Position numbers and translations under genes: made by a program. Below, piece by piece: positions 8,068 through 14,987 of a stretch of 16,932 nucleotides of DNA (within the stretch, counting starts at the first letter, position 1; every line of letters begins with the position of its first letter). Below the pieces are notes generated by a model. It was not told where the DNA came from. It ran no database searches and was given only the letters and a program-made list of their open reading frames with translations. The stretch comes from Streptosporangiaceae bacterium (GTDB lineage: Bacteria; Actinomycetota; Actinomycetes; Streptosporangiales; Streptosporangiaceae), in contig JASHXW010000231.1 in the NCBI GenBank assembly GCA_030043395.1, positions 1 to 16,932 on the forward strand, written 5' to 3'.

Positions 8068-8083
8068 AGCTCTAACTGTTAGA
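8065..8083. promoter_or_regulatory. Overlapping palindromes, likely MarR operator
   Basis: TAGAGCTCTA at 8065-8074 is a perfect 10-base palindrome. TCTAACTGTTAGA at 8071-8083 is a perfect 6-1-6 palindrome that shares four bases with it. Both lie 26-44 bases before the MarR start, upstream of and next to its -10 box, in a locally AT-rich patch. MarR dimers usually bind AT-richer palindromes of this size, so autoregulation is likely. The first palindrome includes the last bases of the monooxygenase gene. Confidence 0.65.
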
Positions 8084-8096
8084 TCGCGCCATGGGA

Positions 8097-8102
8097 TAGC
8101 CT
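8097..8102 (+). promoter_or_regulatory. -10 box TAGCCT of a leaderless promoter for the MarR gene
   Basis: TAGCCT fits TANNNT and ends six bases before the ATG at 8109, so the transcript would begin at or just before the start codon. No Shine-Dalgarno sequence is present between them. The -35 region would fall inside the palindrome at 8071-8083, so bound regulator should block RNA polymerase. Confidence 0.55.
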
Positions 8103-8108
8103 GCCCGC

Positions 8109-8573
8109 ATGCAACCAGCCCAGACGCCGGTCGGCCTGCAGCTCACCCAGGTCGCCCGCGCCGTGGGCCGGGCCTTCGACGAGGCTCTCGCGCAAGCGGG
8201 CGGGTCGCTGCCGGTCTGGCAGATCCTGCTCAGCATGAAGAGCCGCCGGGTCGGCAGCCAGCGTGACCTCGCCGAGGCGGTGGGCGTCAGGGAAGCCACG
8301 CTCACCCACCACCTGAACGCGATGGAAGCCTCGGGCCTGATCACCAGGCGGCGCGACCCGGCGAACCGCCGGATCCACGTTGTCGAGGTCACCGAGGCGG
8401 GCGAGGCCGCCTTCGACCGGCTCAGGGTCGCAGCGATGGAGTTCGATGCCGCGCTGCGCGAGGGCATGAACCAGGAGCAGCTTGCTGCGCTGTCCGACTC
8501 GCTGAGCAAGCTGGCCAGTAACGCCGGCGTGGAGTGGCGCAGGCCGCCATGGTCTGGCCTGGGGCACGACTAG
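8109..8573 (+). CDS. MarR-family transcriptional regulator
   Basis: The 154-residue protein has the standard MarR length and order. A dimerisation helix includes QLTQVARAVGRAFDEAL. The winged helix-turn-helix has SQRDLAEAVGVREATLTHHLN (about residues 57-77) with recognition helix EATLTHHLNAMEASG. The wing reads ITRRRDPANRRIHVVEVTE. A C-terminal helix with LRVAAMEFDAAL follows. MarR proteins bind a palindrome as dimers and let go when they bind a phenolic or other small ligand. It is the last plus-strand gene of the efflux/monooxygenase cassette and has its own promoter with palindromes, so it likely controls itself and perhaps the two genes before it. The ATG start is fixed by the -10 box six bases upstream. 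The next gene, on the minus strand, ends 22 bases away. Confidence 0.92.
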   Translation: MQPAQTPVGLQLTQVARAVGRAFDEALAQAGGSLPVWQILLSMKSRRVGSQRDLAEAVGVREATLTHHLNAMEASGLITRRRDPANRRIHVVEVTEAGEAAFDRLRVAAMEFDAALREGMNQEQLAALSDSLSKLASNAGVEWRRPPWSGLGHD

Positions 8574-8595
8574 GCCCGCGCCCCAGCCACGGCAT

Positions 8596-9414
8596 CTAGG
8601 TCTGCAGCAGCACCGGGTCGGTGACCTCGTCGATCTCCGGCTCGACTTCGGGCTCGCCACGGCCGCGCAGTTCCCTGACGGCCAGCGACAGCAAGTACGG
8701 CACCATGTCGGTCGACCGCTTGACAACCCAGGCGGTTCCCTTGGTCGACATCCACGCGAACTCGGCGAGCTTGCTCGGCGGCTTGTTCGCCGGCTCGGCG
8801 TCCGGCGCCGTGCCGGTCTCCGCGCCAGCTTCCGCGAGCAGCGCGTGGAAGGAGCGGGCGATCATCCGGTGCCCGCGCTCGTTCGGATGCAGGCGGTCGA
8901 CCGCCCACATCTGCTTGTCGTAGGTTTCCGGATTGCCGGCAGCATCGAAGTGCAGCGTGCCGAACTGCTGCGCGATCTCGTCCATGACCGTGTTGACCAT
9001 GTGAGTCCTGCGCGACAGCGGCCTGGCGAGCGCGACGGGCAGGCCGAGCATCCAGCCGGCGTCAGGCAGCCGCATGGTGAGCACGTGCGCGCCACTCTCG
9101 CGAAGTGCTCCGACAGTATGAGCCGCCGACGCCATGATCCGCTCTGGATCGAAGTTTGGCCGCAGGGTGTCGTTAATGCCGAAAACGACGCTTGCGATGT
9201 CAGGCTTCAGCTCCAGGGCACGGGGGAGCTGCTCCGACTCGATCTGAGTGGCGCACGCGCCATTCCCGGCCAGTATGTGCAGTTCAGGTTCAGGCAGGCC
9301 CTCTGCCAGCAGCGCCGCCCAGCCGCGCCACCTGGACGCGCCCTTGACGGCCGGGCGCACAGGATCGCCAACACCGAGGGTGATGGAATCGCCGAGTGCC
9401 GCGAATGTGGTCAT
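8596..9414 (-). CDS. SGNH/GDSL-family hydrolase
   Basis: The 272-residue protein has all SGNH blocks: ALGDS with nucleophile S10 (block I), a Gly-rich AGNGACATQ near 49-57 (block II), GIND with N81 (block III), and VDRLHPNERGH with D173 and H176 (block V). Such enzymes are esterases, lipases or acyl/acetyl hydrolases acting on lipids or glycans. There is no signal peptide, so it is probably cytosolic. After the catalytic domain (about residue 190) comes a Pro/Ala linker and a helical tail containing WMSTKGTAWVVKRSTD, ending in an acidic stretch. Its ATG overlaps the stop of the mannosyltransferase (ATGA, 9414-9411) and is preceded by GGGAG at 9426-9422, so the two are translationally coupled. 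Deacylation or deacetylation of a product of that transferase is a plausible inference. Confidence 0.88.
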   Translation of the reverse strand: MTTFAALGDSITLGVGDPVRPAVKGASRWRGWAALLAEGLPEPELHILAGNGACATQIESEQLPRALELKPDIASVVFGINDTLRPNFDPERIMASAAHTVGALRESGAHVLTMRLPDAGWMLGLPVALARPLSRRTHMVNTVMDEIAQQFGTLHFDAAGNPETYDKQMWAVDRLHPNERGHRMIARSFHALLAEAGAETGTAPDAEPANKPPSKLAEFAWMSTKGTAWVVKRSTDMVPYLLSLAVRELRGRGEPEVEPEIDEVTDPVLLQT

Positions 9415-10562
9415 GCAGCTGCTCCCGCAATGATGATGGGTGCCTCGGATCGCCCGAGCACCGCCTCATAATGGCCAATCAGCTCGTCGCAGCGGGCAGG
9501 CCAGCTGCGGCCGAGAACGGCGAGCCGCGCGGCCCGGCCCTGAGCGAGCCGCAGCTCATCGCTGGCAGCAAGCACAGACACGGCATCGGCGAGCGCGCCA
9601 GCGTCTTCAGGCGGGACGAGAAAGCCCGTCTTCCCATCCTCGACCAGGTCGAGCGGGCCACCCGCCGCGGGGGCCACTACCGGCAGGCCGCTGGCCGCCG
9701 CCTCCTGAAGGGTGTTCCCGAAAGTGTCGTACGGACCGGCATGAACGAACACGTCGAAGCTGGCGTACAGCCTGGCCAGCATGTCGCCCTGGCGCTGGCC
9801 TACGAACAGCGCGTTCGGCAGGAAGCGCCGGACGACGGGCTCATGCGGGCCGCTGCCGACGATGACCAGGCGGACACCGGGCATGGCGGCCACGCCGGTG
9901 AGTAGCTCGAGGCGCTTCTCCGCGGCGAGCCTGCCTACGTAGCCGACGACGAGCTCGCCGTCCGGCGCGATCTGGGCCCGGAGCCGGGCGCTGCGCTTGG
10001 ACGGGTTGAATCGCTCGGTGTCGACGCCGCGACCCCACACCCAGACGCGCTCGAAGCCGCGCACCTGCAGGTCGGCAGCGGTCGCAGTGGACGGCGCCAG
10101 CGTGCGGTCGACTGAGTTGTGGACATTGCGCATGTGCCACCAGCCGAACGCCTCGCCCGGGCGACCTAGGTGATAGGTGCGCGCGTACGCGGCGATATCG
10201 GTGGCATAGACAGCGACGGTCGGCAGGCCGAGGCTCCGGGCGGACGAGCCGCCCTTCGCGCCGAGCCAGACCGGTCCGGCCAGATGCACCAGGTCGGCGC
10301 CGAAATCGGCGATCACCTTGCGGACTCGCGGCAGCGGCAGCCCGACTCGGAAACCGGGGTAGAGGGGCAGGCTGAAGGCCGGGACCCGGACGACCGGGAA
10401 CCCGAGCGTGGCATCCAGGGTCGGAGTGCCCCGAGCGGGTGCTGGGGCGATCACCAGAGGCTGATGACCTTGCATGACGAGATGCTCGGTCACTCTCATT
10501 GCCGTGCTGGCGACGCCGTTGACGTCGGGCGGGAAGGACTCTGTGACATATGCGATGCGCAC
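9411..10562 (-). CDS. GT4 glycosyltransferase, MgtA-like GDP-mannose-dependent alpha-mannosyltransferase
   Basis: With the GTG start at 10562 the product has 383 residues beginning MRIAYVTESFPPDVNG. This start matches the N-terminal beta strand and glycine loop of GT-B enzymes; a reading back to 10679 adds 39 residues without homology-like features. The N-terminal half has DLVHLAGPVWLGAKGG, LPTVAVYATDIAAYAR and RTLAPSTATAADLQ, very like mycobacterial and corynebacterial MgtA (Rv0557). The C-terminal half has GYVGRLAAEKRLELL and a D-x7-E version of the donor-binding EX7E motif in DTFGNTLQEAAASGLP. MgtA adds mannose to a glucuronosyl-diacylglycerol lipid at the inner face of the membrane; the acceptor here is unproven. 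It heads a two-gene operon with the SGNH hydrolase and is divergent from the Hsp70 gene. Confidence 0.82.
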   Translation of the reverse strand: MRIAYVTESFPPDVNGVASTAMRVTEHLVMQGHQPLVIAPAPARGTPTLDATLGFPVVRVPAFSLPLYPGFRVGLPLPRVRKVIADFGADLVHLAGPVWLGAKGGSSARSLGLPTVAVYATDIAAYARTYHLGRPGEAFGWWHMRNVHNSVDRTLAPSTATAADLQVRGFERVWVWGRGVDTERFNPSKRSARLRAQIAPDGELVVGYVGRLAAEKRLELLTGVAAMPGVRLVIVGSGPHEPVVRRFLPNALFVGQRQGDMLARLYASFDVFVHAGPYDTFGNTLQEAAASGLPVVAPAAGGPLDLVEDGKTGFLVPPEDAGALADAVSVLAASDELRLAQGRAARLAVLGRSWPARCDELIGHYEAVLGRSEAPIIIAGAAA

Positions 10563-10819
10563 GCACACACGGTCGCTGATCACAGTGCTGTCCACGGGAG
10601 CAACGACATGACGGCTAGACGAACTCTGGATGACTGTTTGGCGAGTTCGACCTGCGGCTCCAGGAGCAGCCACGAGCACTCGCCAGGGACGGGGTTAGCG
10701 CATTGGCACATGCTGGCTCCAGCCGTGGCAGTCGGTCAAATACCTTAACCCTGGACACTTTCACCATGGTAACGGCGACAGCCGTCCTGTCACAGGCCAT
10801 GCTTCCAGACAGCGGCTCG

Positions 10820-10825
10820 TACTAT
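10820..10825 (+). promoter_or_regulatory. Possible -10 box TACTAT for the Hsp70 gene
   Basis: TACTAT matches TANNNT in the patch just upstream of the Hsp70 start. Transcription would begin near 10832, giving a leader of about 43 bases that contains the ribosome binding site. No -35 hexamer is clear at the 16-19 base spacing. Confidence 0.4.
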
Positions 10826-10862
10826 AAGCCGACACGGCATGAGCCAACCCGCCAATCTGGTC

Positions 10863-10867
10863 AGGAG
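10863..10867 (+). promoter_or_regulatory. Ribosome binding site AGGAG that fixes the Hsp70 start
   Basis: AGGAG lies seven bases before ATG 10875. The in-frame ATG at 10839 would add 12 residues (MSQPANLVRRPG) that precede the usual start of the Hsp70 ATPase and has no such site, so 10875 is preferred. Confidence 0.7.
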
Positions 10868-10874
10868 ACCCGGC

Positions 10875-12443
10875 ATGCCTGAGGCGACCGCCCTGGGGAT
10901 CGATCTCGGGACCACCCTGTCGGTCGTGGCGCAGGTCAACAGCGCAGGGACGCCGGTTGTCCTGGCGAACTCGGAGGGCTCGCTGACGACGCCCTCGGTC
11001 GTGTTCTTCGACGGCCAAACCGTCGTCGTGGGCGAACAGGCCAGGGACGCGCTGGGTACCGACCCCGAGTCGGTCGTCCAGCTCGTGAAGCGGTACATGG
11101 GCTCGGACTGGACGTTCGACTATCAGGGCATCGGCTACCGGCCAGAACATGTCTCCGCCCTCATCTTGCGCAAGCTGGCCGCGGACGCGCGGCTCGCCAG
11201 CGGCAGCAAGGCCAGTGCCAGCCAGGCCGCGGTCACGGTGCCCGCGTACTTCAACGACACGATGCGGGCAGCCACTCGCCGGTCGGCGGAACTCGCCGGC
11301 CTTGACGTGATCGGGCTGCTTTCCGAGCCGACCGCCGCGGCGCTGGCGTTCGGGTATGACAAGCGGCCAGCGGGCGCGACCGGCGTCGTCCTTGACCTCG
11401 GCGGCGGCACCTTCGACGTCACCGTCATGGACTACGACGGCCACGACCTGGCCGTCCGGGCCACCGGCGGCGACTTCTACCTCGGCGGCTCGAACTTCGA
11501 CATGGTTCTCTTTGACTACTTCGTCGAGCAATTCCGCGCCGAGTACGGCCTGGACATCAACGACCCCGCGGTGCTCTCGCTCGAGGAGTGCACTCAGGTT
11601 TCCCAGGACTGGCTGCGCGGCGCCACGCAAGCCAAGCATCAGCTCAGCGAGCGTGAGCTGACCACGGTCCCGCTCCACGCCGCAGGGCTGATGCTGCTTG
11701 TGAAGGTCAGCAGGGAGACCTTCCTGCGGCGCAGCAAGCTGCTTCTTGACGAGGTCTCTGAGAAGATGCGCGACGTCCTGGCTGCCGCTGGAGCCGCGCC
11801 GTCTGATGTCGCCTTCGTCCTGGCCGTCGGCGGCTCTACTAGGATCCCGGCCGTCAAGGAGCGAATCACCGACATTTTCGGTACGGCTCCAGATACCTCT
11901 GTGCCGCCCGATGAGGCGGTCGCACTCGGCGCTGCCTTGTTCGGCGCGCAACAGCAGCTTTCCAACGGCACCGAGCTGAAGATGAAGGCGTCGGCCCGCG
12001 ACTACCTGGAGAAGCTGACCATCACTGACGTCGCTGCCCACACTCTAGGCGTCACCGTCCTCGATGCCGCGGCAGGTTCGTCCGGCCGGCAGGTCGTGCA
12101 GCCGCTGCTGCCGCGCAACACGTCCCTACCCGTCGAGGCCAAGCGGACGCTGCTCACTGCCCGGCCAGACGAGCGAAGGATCGTGGTGCCCGTCCTGGAG
12201 GGCGAGGAGACTGACCCGCGGCTATGCCGCCGGATCGGCGAGGTGGTCATCGACGGGCTGCCGCCGAATCGACCTGCTCACCAGCAGGTTGTCGTGACGA
12301 TGCGGCTGGACAAGGACGGCATACTGCAAGTGTCGGCAGCCGATAGGGAGACGGGATTGGCAGCGACAACGACCATCGTGCACGCGAACCACCAGCCCGA
12401 CCCTGAGGCCGACCGGGCAGCGCAGACGCTGACGGTGCGTTAG
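10875..12443 (+). CDS. Hsp70-family ATPase, short form without the C-terminal lid
   Basis: The 522-residue protein has a complete nucleotide-binding domain: GIDLGTTLSVV (phosphate 1, residues 8-18), VKR with K72 at the place of the catalytic lysine, VTVPAYFND (120-128), LSEPTAAALAFGY (149-161), DLGGGTFDV (phosphate 2, 174-182) and AVGGSTRIPAVK (adenosine). The linker and beta-sandwich substrate domain are present but divergent: the DVLLLDV linker is replaced by KLTITDV. The protein ends about 20 residues after the beta domain. The alpha-helical lid (about 100 residues in DnaK) and the EEVD- or DVVD-like tail are absent. It should bind ATP and peptides, with faster or weaker substrate trapping (inference). 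It is not housekeeping dnaK: no grpE, dnaJ or hspR adjoins. The next gene, a J-domain-like zinc-ribbon protein, begins 10 bases later and is the likely partner. Confidence 0.9.
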   Translation: MPEATALGIDLGTTLSVVAQVNSAGTPVVLANSEGSLTTPSVVFFDGQTVVVGEQARDALGTDPESVVQLVKRYMGSDWTFDYQGIGYRPEHVSALILRKLAADARLASGSKASASQAAVTVPAYFNDTMRAATRRSAELAGLDVIGLLSEPTAAALAFGYDKRPAGATGVVLDLGGGTFDVTVMDYDGHDLAVRATGGDFYLGGSNFDMVLFDYFVEQFRAEYGLDINDPAVLSLEECTQVSQDWLRGATQAKHQLSERELTTVPLHAAGLMLLVKVSRETFLRRSKLLLDEVSEKMRDVLAAAGAAPSDVAFVLAVGGSTRIPAVKERITDIFGTAPDTSVPPDEAVALGAALFGAQQQLSNGTELKMKASARDYLEKLTITDVAAHTLGVTVLDAAAGSSGRQVVQPLLPRNTSLPVEAKRTLLTARPDERRIVVPVLEGEETDPRLCRRIGEVVIDGLPPNRPAHQQVVVTMRLDKDGILQVSAADRETGLAATTTIVHANHQPDPEADRAAQTLTVR

Positions 12444-12453
12444 GGGGTCCACG

Positions 12454-13335
12454 ATGCAACCGCAGCCCGGTCCCGTGCAGCCACGGCCCGACTGGTACGC
12501 GCTGCTTGGCGTAGAGCCGACGGCGAGCACCGAGGAACTGACTGCGGCAGTCGAGCGGATGAGCCGCCAGGCCACCGCGCTCTCCGTGACCGCGCCAGAG
12601 CGGTCCCGGCAGCTGCGTGACCAGATCCGCGCGATCAAGCAGGATCTGCTGTCATCGGACGCGCAACGGCAGCGTTACGACGCGGAGCGCGGCGGGCCTG
12701 CGGCTCATGGGCGGGGACCGTTCGGCGCGCCATTCCAGGGCCAGCAGCACGGGGGTCAGAACTATGGCGTCCCGCAGTACGGCGGCCAACCGCAGGGCGG
12801 CCAGCAGTATGGAGGCCAGCCATACCAGGGCCCGCCTGCGCAGCCGCCACCGCAGCAGCCGCCTGCCTACCAGCCTCCCGGTTACGGCCCGGCCGCAGGG
12901 ACGCCATCCTGGCAGCCGGCGCAGTCTGCCGGGTCGCAGCAGGCCCAGCCGTTCCAAGGCCTCATGTCTCGGGTCGCCCGCTTTCTGCAAACCGGCTGGA
13001 CGTGCAAAACCTGCGGGTTCGGCGCATTGCCGAACGACAAGTTCTGCCACAAGTGCGGCAGCCCGATCGAGCCACCGGCAACCGCCTCTGGGGGCCAGAC
13101 CGGACAGGCAAGGTTCGGCCCTCCGCAGCAATGGACCGCTGGTTCCCCCGGGCAGCCAGGTGCGCCACCAAGCCAGCCAGGTGCGCCACCAAGCCAGCCA
13201 GCAGGGCCGGTGGCTCAGCCACGAGGGCCGGCTGCGGAGCAACAAGGTTCCGGACAGCTCGGATTTTGCGGAAAGTGCGGCGGAGCAATTGCCGCAGGTA
13301 ATACGTTCTGTACCCAGTGCGGCGCCCGCACCTGA
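12454..13335 (+). CDS. Degenerate J-domain protein with Gln/Gly/Pro linker and two C4 zinc ribbons
   Basis: The product has 293 residues. Residues about 12-80 follow a J domain (WYALLGVEPTASTEELTAAV at the front, SSDAQRQRYDAERGG at the end), but the loop that normally carries HPD reads RQATALSVTAPE, so it should not stimulate Hsp70 ATPase in the classical way. Residues about 85-168 are low-complexity Gln/Gly/Pro/Tyr repeats (GGQQYGGQPY). A zinc ribbon follows at C184/C187...C198/C201 (CKTCGFG, KFCHKCGSP), then a Pro/Gln/Gly linker with two PGAPPSQ units. A second zinc ribbon at C272/C275...C286/C289 ends the protein. There are no membrane helices. ATG 12454 follows GGGGG. The 10-base gap to the Hsp70 gene argues for co-expression and direct partnership; scaffold or client-recruiting roles are inferred. 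Confidence 0.78.
   Translation: MQPQPGPVQPRPDWYALLGVEPTASTEELTAAVERMSRQATALSVTAPERSRQLRDQIRAIKQDLLSSDAQRQRYDAERGGPAAHGRGPFGAPFQGQQHGGQNYGVPQYGGQPQGGQQYGGQPYQGPPAQPPPQQPPAYQPPGYGPAAGTPSWQPAQSAGSQQAQPFQGLMSRVARFLQTGWTCKTCGFGALPNDKFCHKCGSPIEPPATASGGQTGQARFGPPQQWTAGSPGQPGAPPSQPGAPPSQPAGPVAQPRGPAAEQQGSGQLGFCGKCGGAIAAGNTFCTQCGART
13156..13197 (+). repeat. Two exact 21-base tandem repeats in the zinc-ribbon linker
   Basis: The unit CCAGGTGCGCCACCAAGCCAG occurs twice in a row (13156-13176, 13177-13197) with no mismatch and encodes PGAPPSQ twice, followed by a related PAGPVAQP. Perfect identity suggests recent slippage duplication; copy number may differ between strains. Confidence 0.85.
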
Positions 13336-13378
13336 CGGATCCTGGACTCTGCCGCGACCACCCGCTCAGTGAGCCCCC

Positions 13379-13408
13379 TTGCAGTGGGCGCCGGAATCGC
13401 CCTAACAT
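13379..13408 (+). promoter_or_regulatory. Possible sigma-70-type promoter before the beta-propeller gene
   Basis: TTGCAG at 13379-13384 and TAACAT at 13403-13408 are separated by 18 bases and fit the -35/-10 pattern of the principal actinobacterial sigma factor. The start point would be near 13415, giving a leader of about 33 bases to GTG 13448. It lies in the only sizeable gap (112 bases) of the Hsp70 gene group and would let the downstream membrane genes be expressed separately. Confidence 0.5.
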
Positions 13409-13447
13409 GCGCCATTGCAAGCCTGTAGATGAGACTGGGATTCCAAC

Positions 13448-14962
13448 GTGCCAAATTGTAGAAATGGGCATTCCGTCCGAATGGGAGCAGCCTTCTGCGG
13501 AGTCTGCGGGGACGACTTGCGGCCGCGCTGCTATCAAGGCCACGCGAATCAGCCTGGTGCGCTGTCGTGCCAAATGTGTGGCAGTCCGCTGACAACGGAT
13601 CCTGGACCTGACGAAGCTACTCCGCTGCTGCTTTCCCCGCAGGAGCCCGTCAATGCGCCGGTCGGCCCGGCTGATGCCGCGGGCTCAGCGGGCGTCGCAG
13701 ATCCCGTCGGACCGGCGGACTGGTCGACCTCACCGACGTCGGCCGAGCCCGCTCTGAGCACCGACACCCAGTCGACTGCGGCATTCGCCACCGACACCCG
13801 CGTAGCGGCGGCTGCTGCGCCGCCGAGCACCGCGCCGCCTGAGGGCGCGCCGCCGCGCCGCAAGCGTCACCGCGGCAGGTGGGTCGCGGCTGCTATCGCT
13901 GTCGTCGTCGTCCTCGCTGGCGGCGGCACGGCCTTCGCGCTGCTCGGCGGGCACCATCCGTCGGCCGCGGGGCACAAGGCCCCGCCCACCCGCTCGGCAA
14001 GCCCGACGGCCAGCCCCACAAGCTCGGCACCGTCTCCGAGCACGACCTCGACGCCTGCCTCCTCACCAGCCCCGACGAGCACGGCCACTGTCGGCGCTTC
14101 CGGTTGGACATATCCAGTGCCCATCGATCAGCCTGCGCTGACCAATGACGACGCGTCCCTGTCGGGGATCTCCTGTGTGGCAGCAGGGAAGTGCTTCGCG
14201 GTCGACTCGCAGGGAAACGTCCTGCAGGAGAACGCCAAGACCGCATGGGCCATTGTCGACACCGACTCGGCTGGCGGGCTCACCTCTATTTCCTGCCCTT
14301 CGGCCAGGTTCTGCGCTGCCGCTGACAACTCAGGGAACGTGGTGATCCTCAGCAAGGGCACCTGGAGCGATCCGATTGCAATCGCCTCCCAGAACAGCCT
14401 CAACAGCATCTCCTGTCCGTCAGCGACGTTCTGCATGGCAGTGGACGGCAACGGCGACGCGTTCACCTATACGGGGACGCAGACGCACTGGACCCAGGCG
14501 ACCGTGACCAGTTACGCCGACTTGGTCTCGATCTCGTGCCCCAGCAGCACGTTCTGCGCCGCCGTCGACAACTCAGGCAACGCCTACACCTACACGGCCG
14601 GCTCATGGAGCGCGGGCTACCAGGCTGACTCCAGCAACGGATTTACCCAGGTGTCGTGCTCGAGCTCGGCCTTCTGCCTGGCCGTGGATGGCAATGGCGG
14701 TTTCGCCGTCTACACCAAGCGCCAGTGGACTTACGGTTCGCTCGGCACAACGGCAACCAATGTGTCCTGCCCGTCCGGTGGGTACTGCGTCGCGGTCGAC
14801 AACGCCGGCGGATTCGTGGTTTATTCGCACGGTAACTGGTCGAAAGTGATCAAGATCGACGGCAACAACATGTTCAACGCCGTAAGCTGTCCCGCTGTCG
14901 GCACCTGCGTAGCCGGCGACGCGAACAATAACGTTCTGACCTACTCGTCATCGAGATCCTGA
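13448..14962 (+). CDS. Membrane-anchored double-zinc-ribbon protein with an external seven-repeat beta-propeller
   Basis: The product has 504 residues. The N-terminus has two copies of a C-x3-H-x8-C-x2-C zinc ribbon: C4/H8/C17/C20 and C28/H32/C41/C44. A Pro/Ala/Thr-rich linker leads to basic residues RRKRHRGR and one membrane helix at about 145-168 (WVAAAIAVVVVLAGGGTAF). By the positive-inside rule the zinc ribbons are cytosolic. After a Ser/Thr/Pro stalk (about 175-215) come seven repeats of about 40 residues, each with C-x5-C and a following A-V-D-N/G; first Cys residues are 243, 283, 323, 364, 404, 441 and 481. Seven units suit a seven-bladed propeller with one disulfide per blade, fitting an extracytoplasmic location. 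The start is fixed by C4: the next Met (12) would lose it. Ligand and function are unknown; a transmembrane sensor or scaffold tied to the Hsp70 group is inferred. Confidence 0.8.
   Translation: MPNCRNGHSVRMGAAFCGVCGDDLRPRCYQGHANQPGALSCQMCGSPLTTDPGPDEATPLLLSPQEPVNAPVGPADAAGSAGVADPVGPADWSTSPTSAEPALSTDTQSTAAFATDTRVAAAAAPPSTAPPEGAPPRRKRHRGRWVAAAIAVVVVLAGGGTAFALLGGHHPSAAGHKAPPTRSASPTASPTSSAPSPSTTSTPASSPAPTSTATVGASGWTYPVPIDQPALTNDDASLSGISCVAAGKCFAVDSQGNVLQENAKTAWAIVDTDSAGGLTSISCPSARFCAAADNSGNVVILSKGTWSDPIAIASQNSLNSISCPSATFCMAVDGNGDAFTYTGTQTHWTQATVTSYADLVSISCPSSTFCAAVDNSGNAYTYTAGSWSAGYQADSSNGFTQVSCSSSAFCLAVDGNGGFAVYTKRQWTYGSLGTTATNVSCPSGGYCVAVDNAGGFVVYSHGNWSKVIKIDGNNMFNAVSCPAVGTCVAGDANNNVLTYSSSRS
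14145..14950 (+). repeat. Seven diverged repeats of about 120 bases (propeller blades)
   Basis: Each unit encodes a core such as SISCPSATFC followed by AVD and a Gly/Asn-rich turn. First cysteine codons are at 14174, 14294, 14414, 14537, 14657, 14768 and 14888, giving steps of 40, 40, 41, 40, 37 and 40 codons. Repeats differ at base level, so the array is old; repeats 2-4 are the most alike. Confidence 0.85.
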
Positions 14963-14987
14963 TCTGCCTTGCCTGGAGGCCTGCGGC

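Larger units (their letters stand above)
10563..10874. other. Divergent intergenic region between mannosyltransferase and Hsp70
   Basis: The 312 bases between the two divergent starts hold no convincing gene. Visible elements are a 7-base inverted repeat CGAACTC/GAGTTCG (10620-10626, 10643-10649), a small hairpin ACGGC-GACA-GCCGT (10772-10785), a palindrome CCTGTCACAGG (10786-10796) and a TANNNT box at 10820. I see neither a CIRCE element (TTAGCACTC-N9-GAGTGCTAA) nor a HAIR element (CTTGAGT-N7-ACTCAAG), the usual heat-shock operators. Part could be coding if the transferase starts further upstream (up to 10679). Confidence 0.5.

Noticed and set aside
10563..10838. Heat-shock operator (CIRCE or HAIR) upstream of the Hsp70
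   Set aside because: I searched by eye for TTAGCACTC-N9-GAGTGCTAA and CTTGAGT-N7-ACTCAAG and found neither. The 7-base inverted repeat at 10620-10649 has a 16-base spacer and could be chance.
10761..12041. Long minus-strand open frame (426 codons) opposite the Hsp70 gene
   Set aside because: It is a codon-bias shadow of the Hsp70 gene; its product is Arg/Gly/Asp/His-rich without a recognisable fold, while the plus-strand frame has all Hsp70 motifs.
13141..13205. Tandem repeats as a CRISPR array
   Set aside because: Two adjacent in-frame copies without spacers inside a coding region; this is a protein linker repeat. No CRISPR-like array is seen elsewhere.
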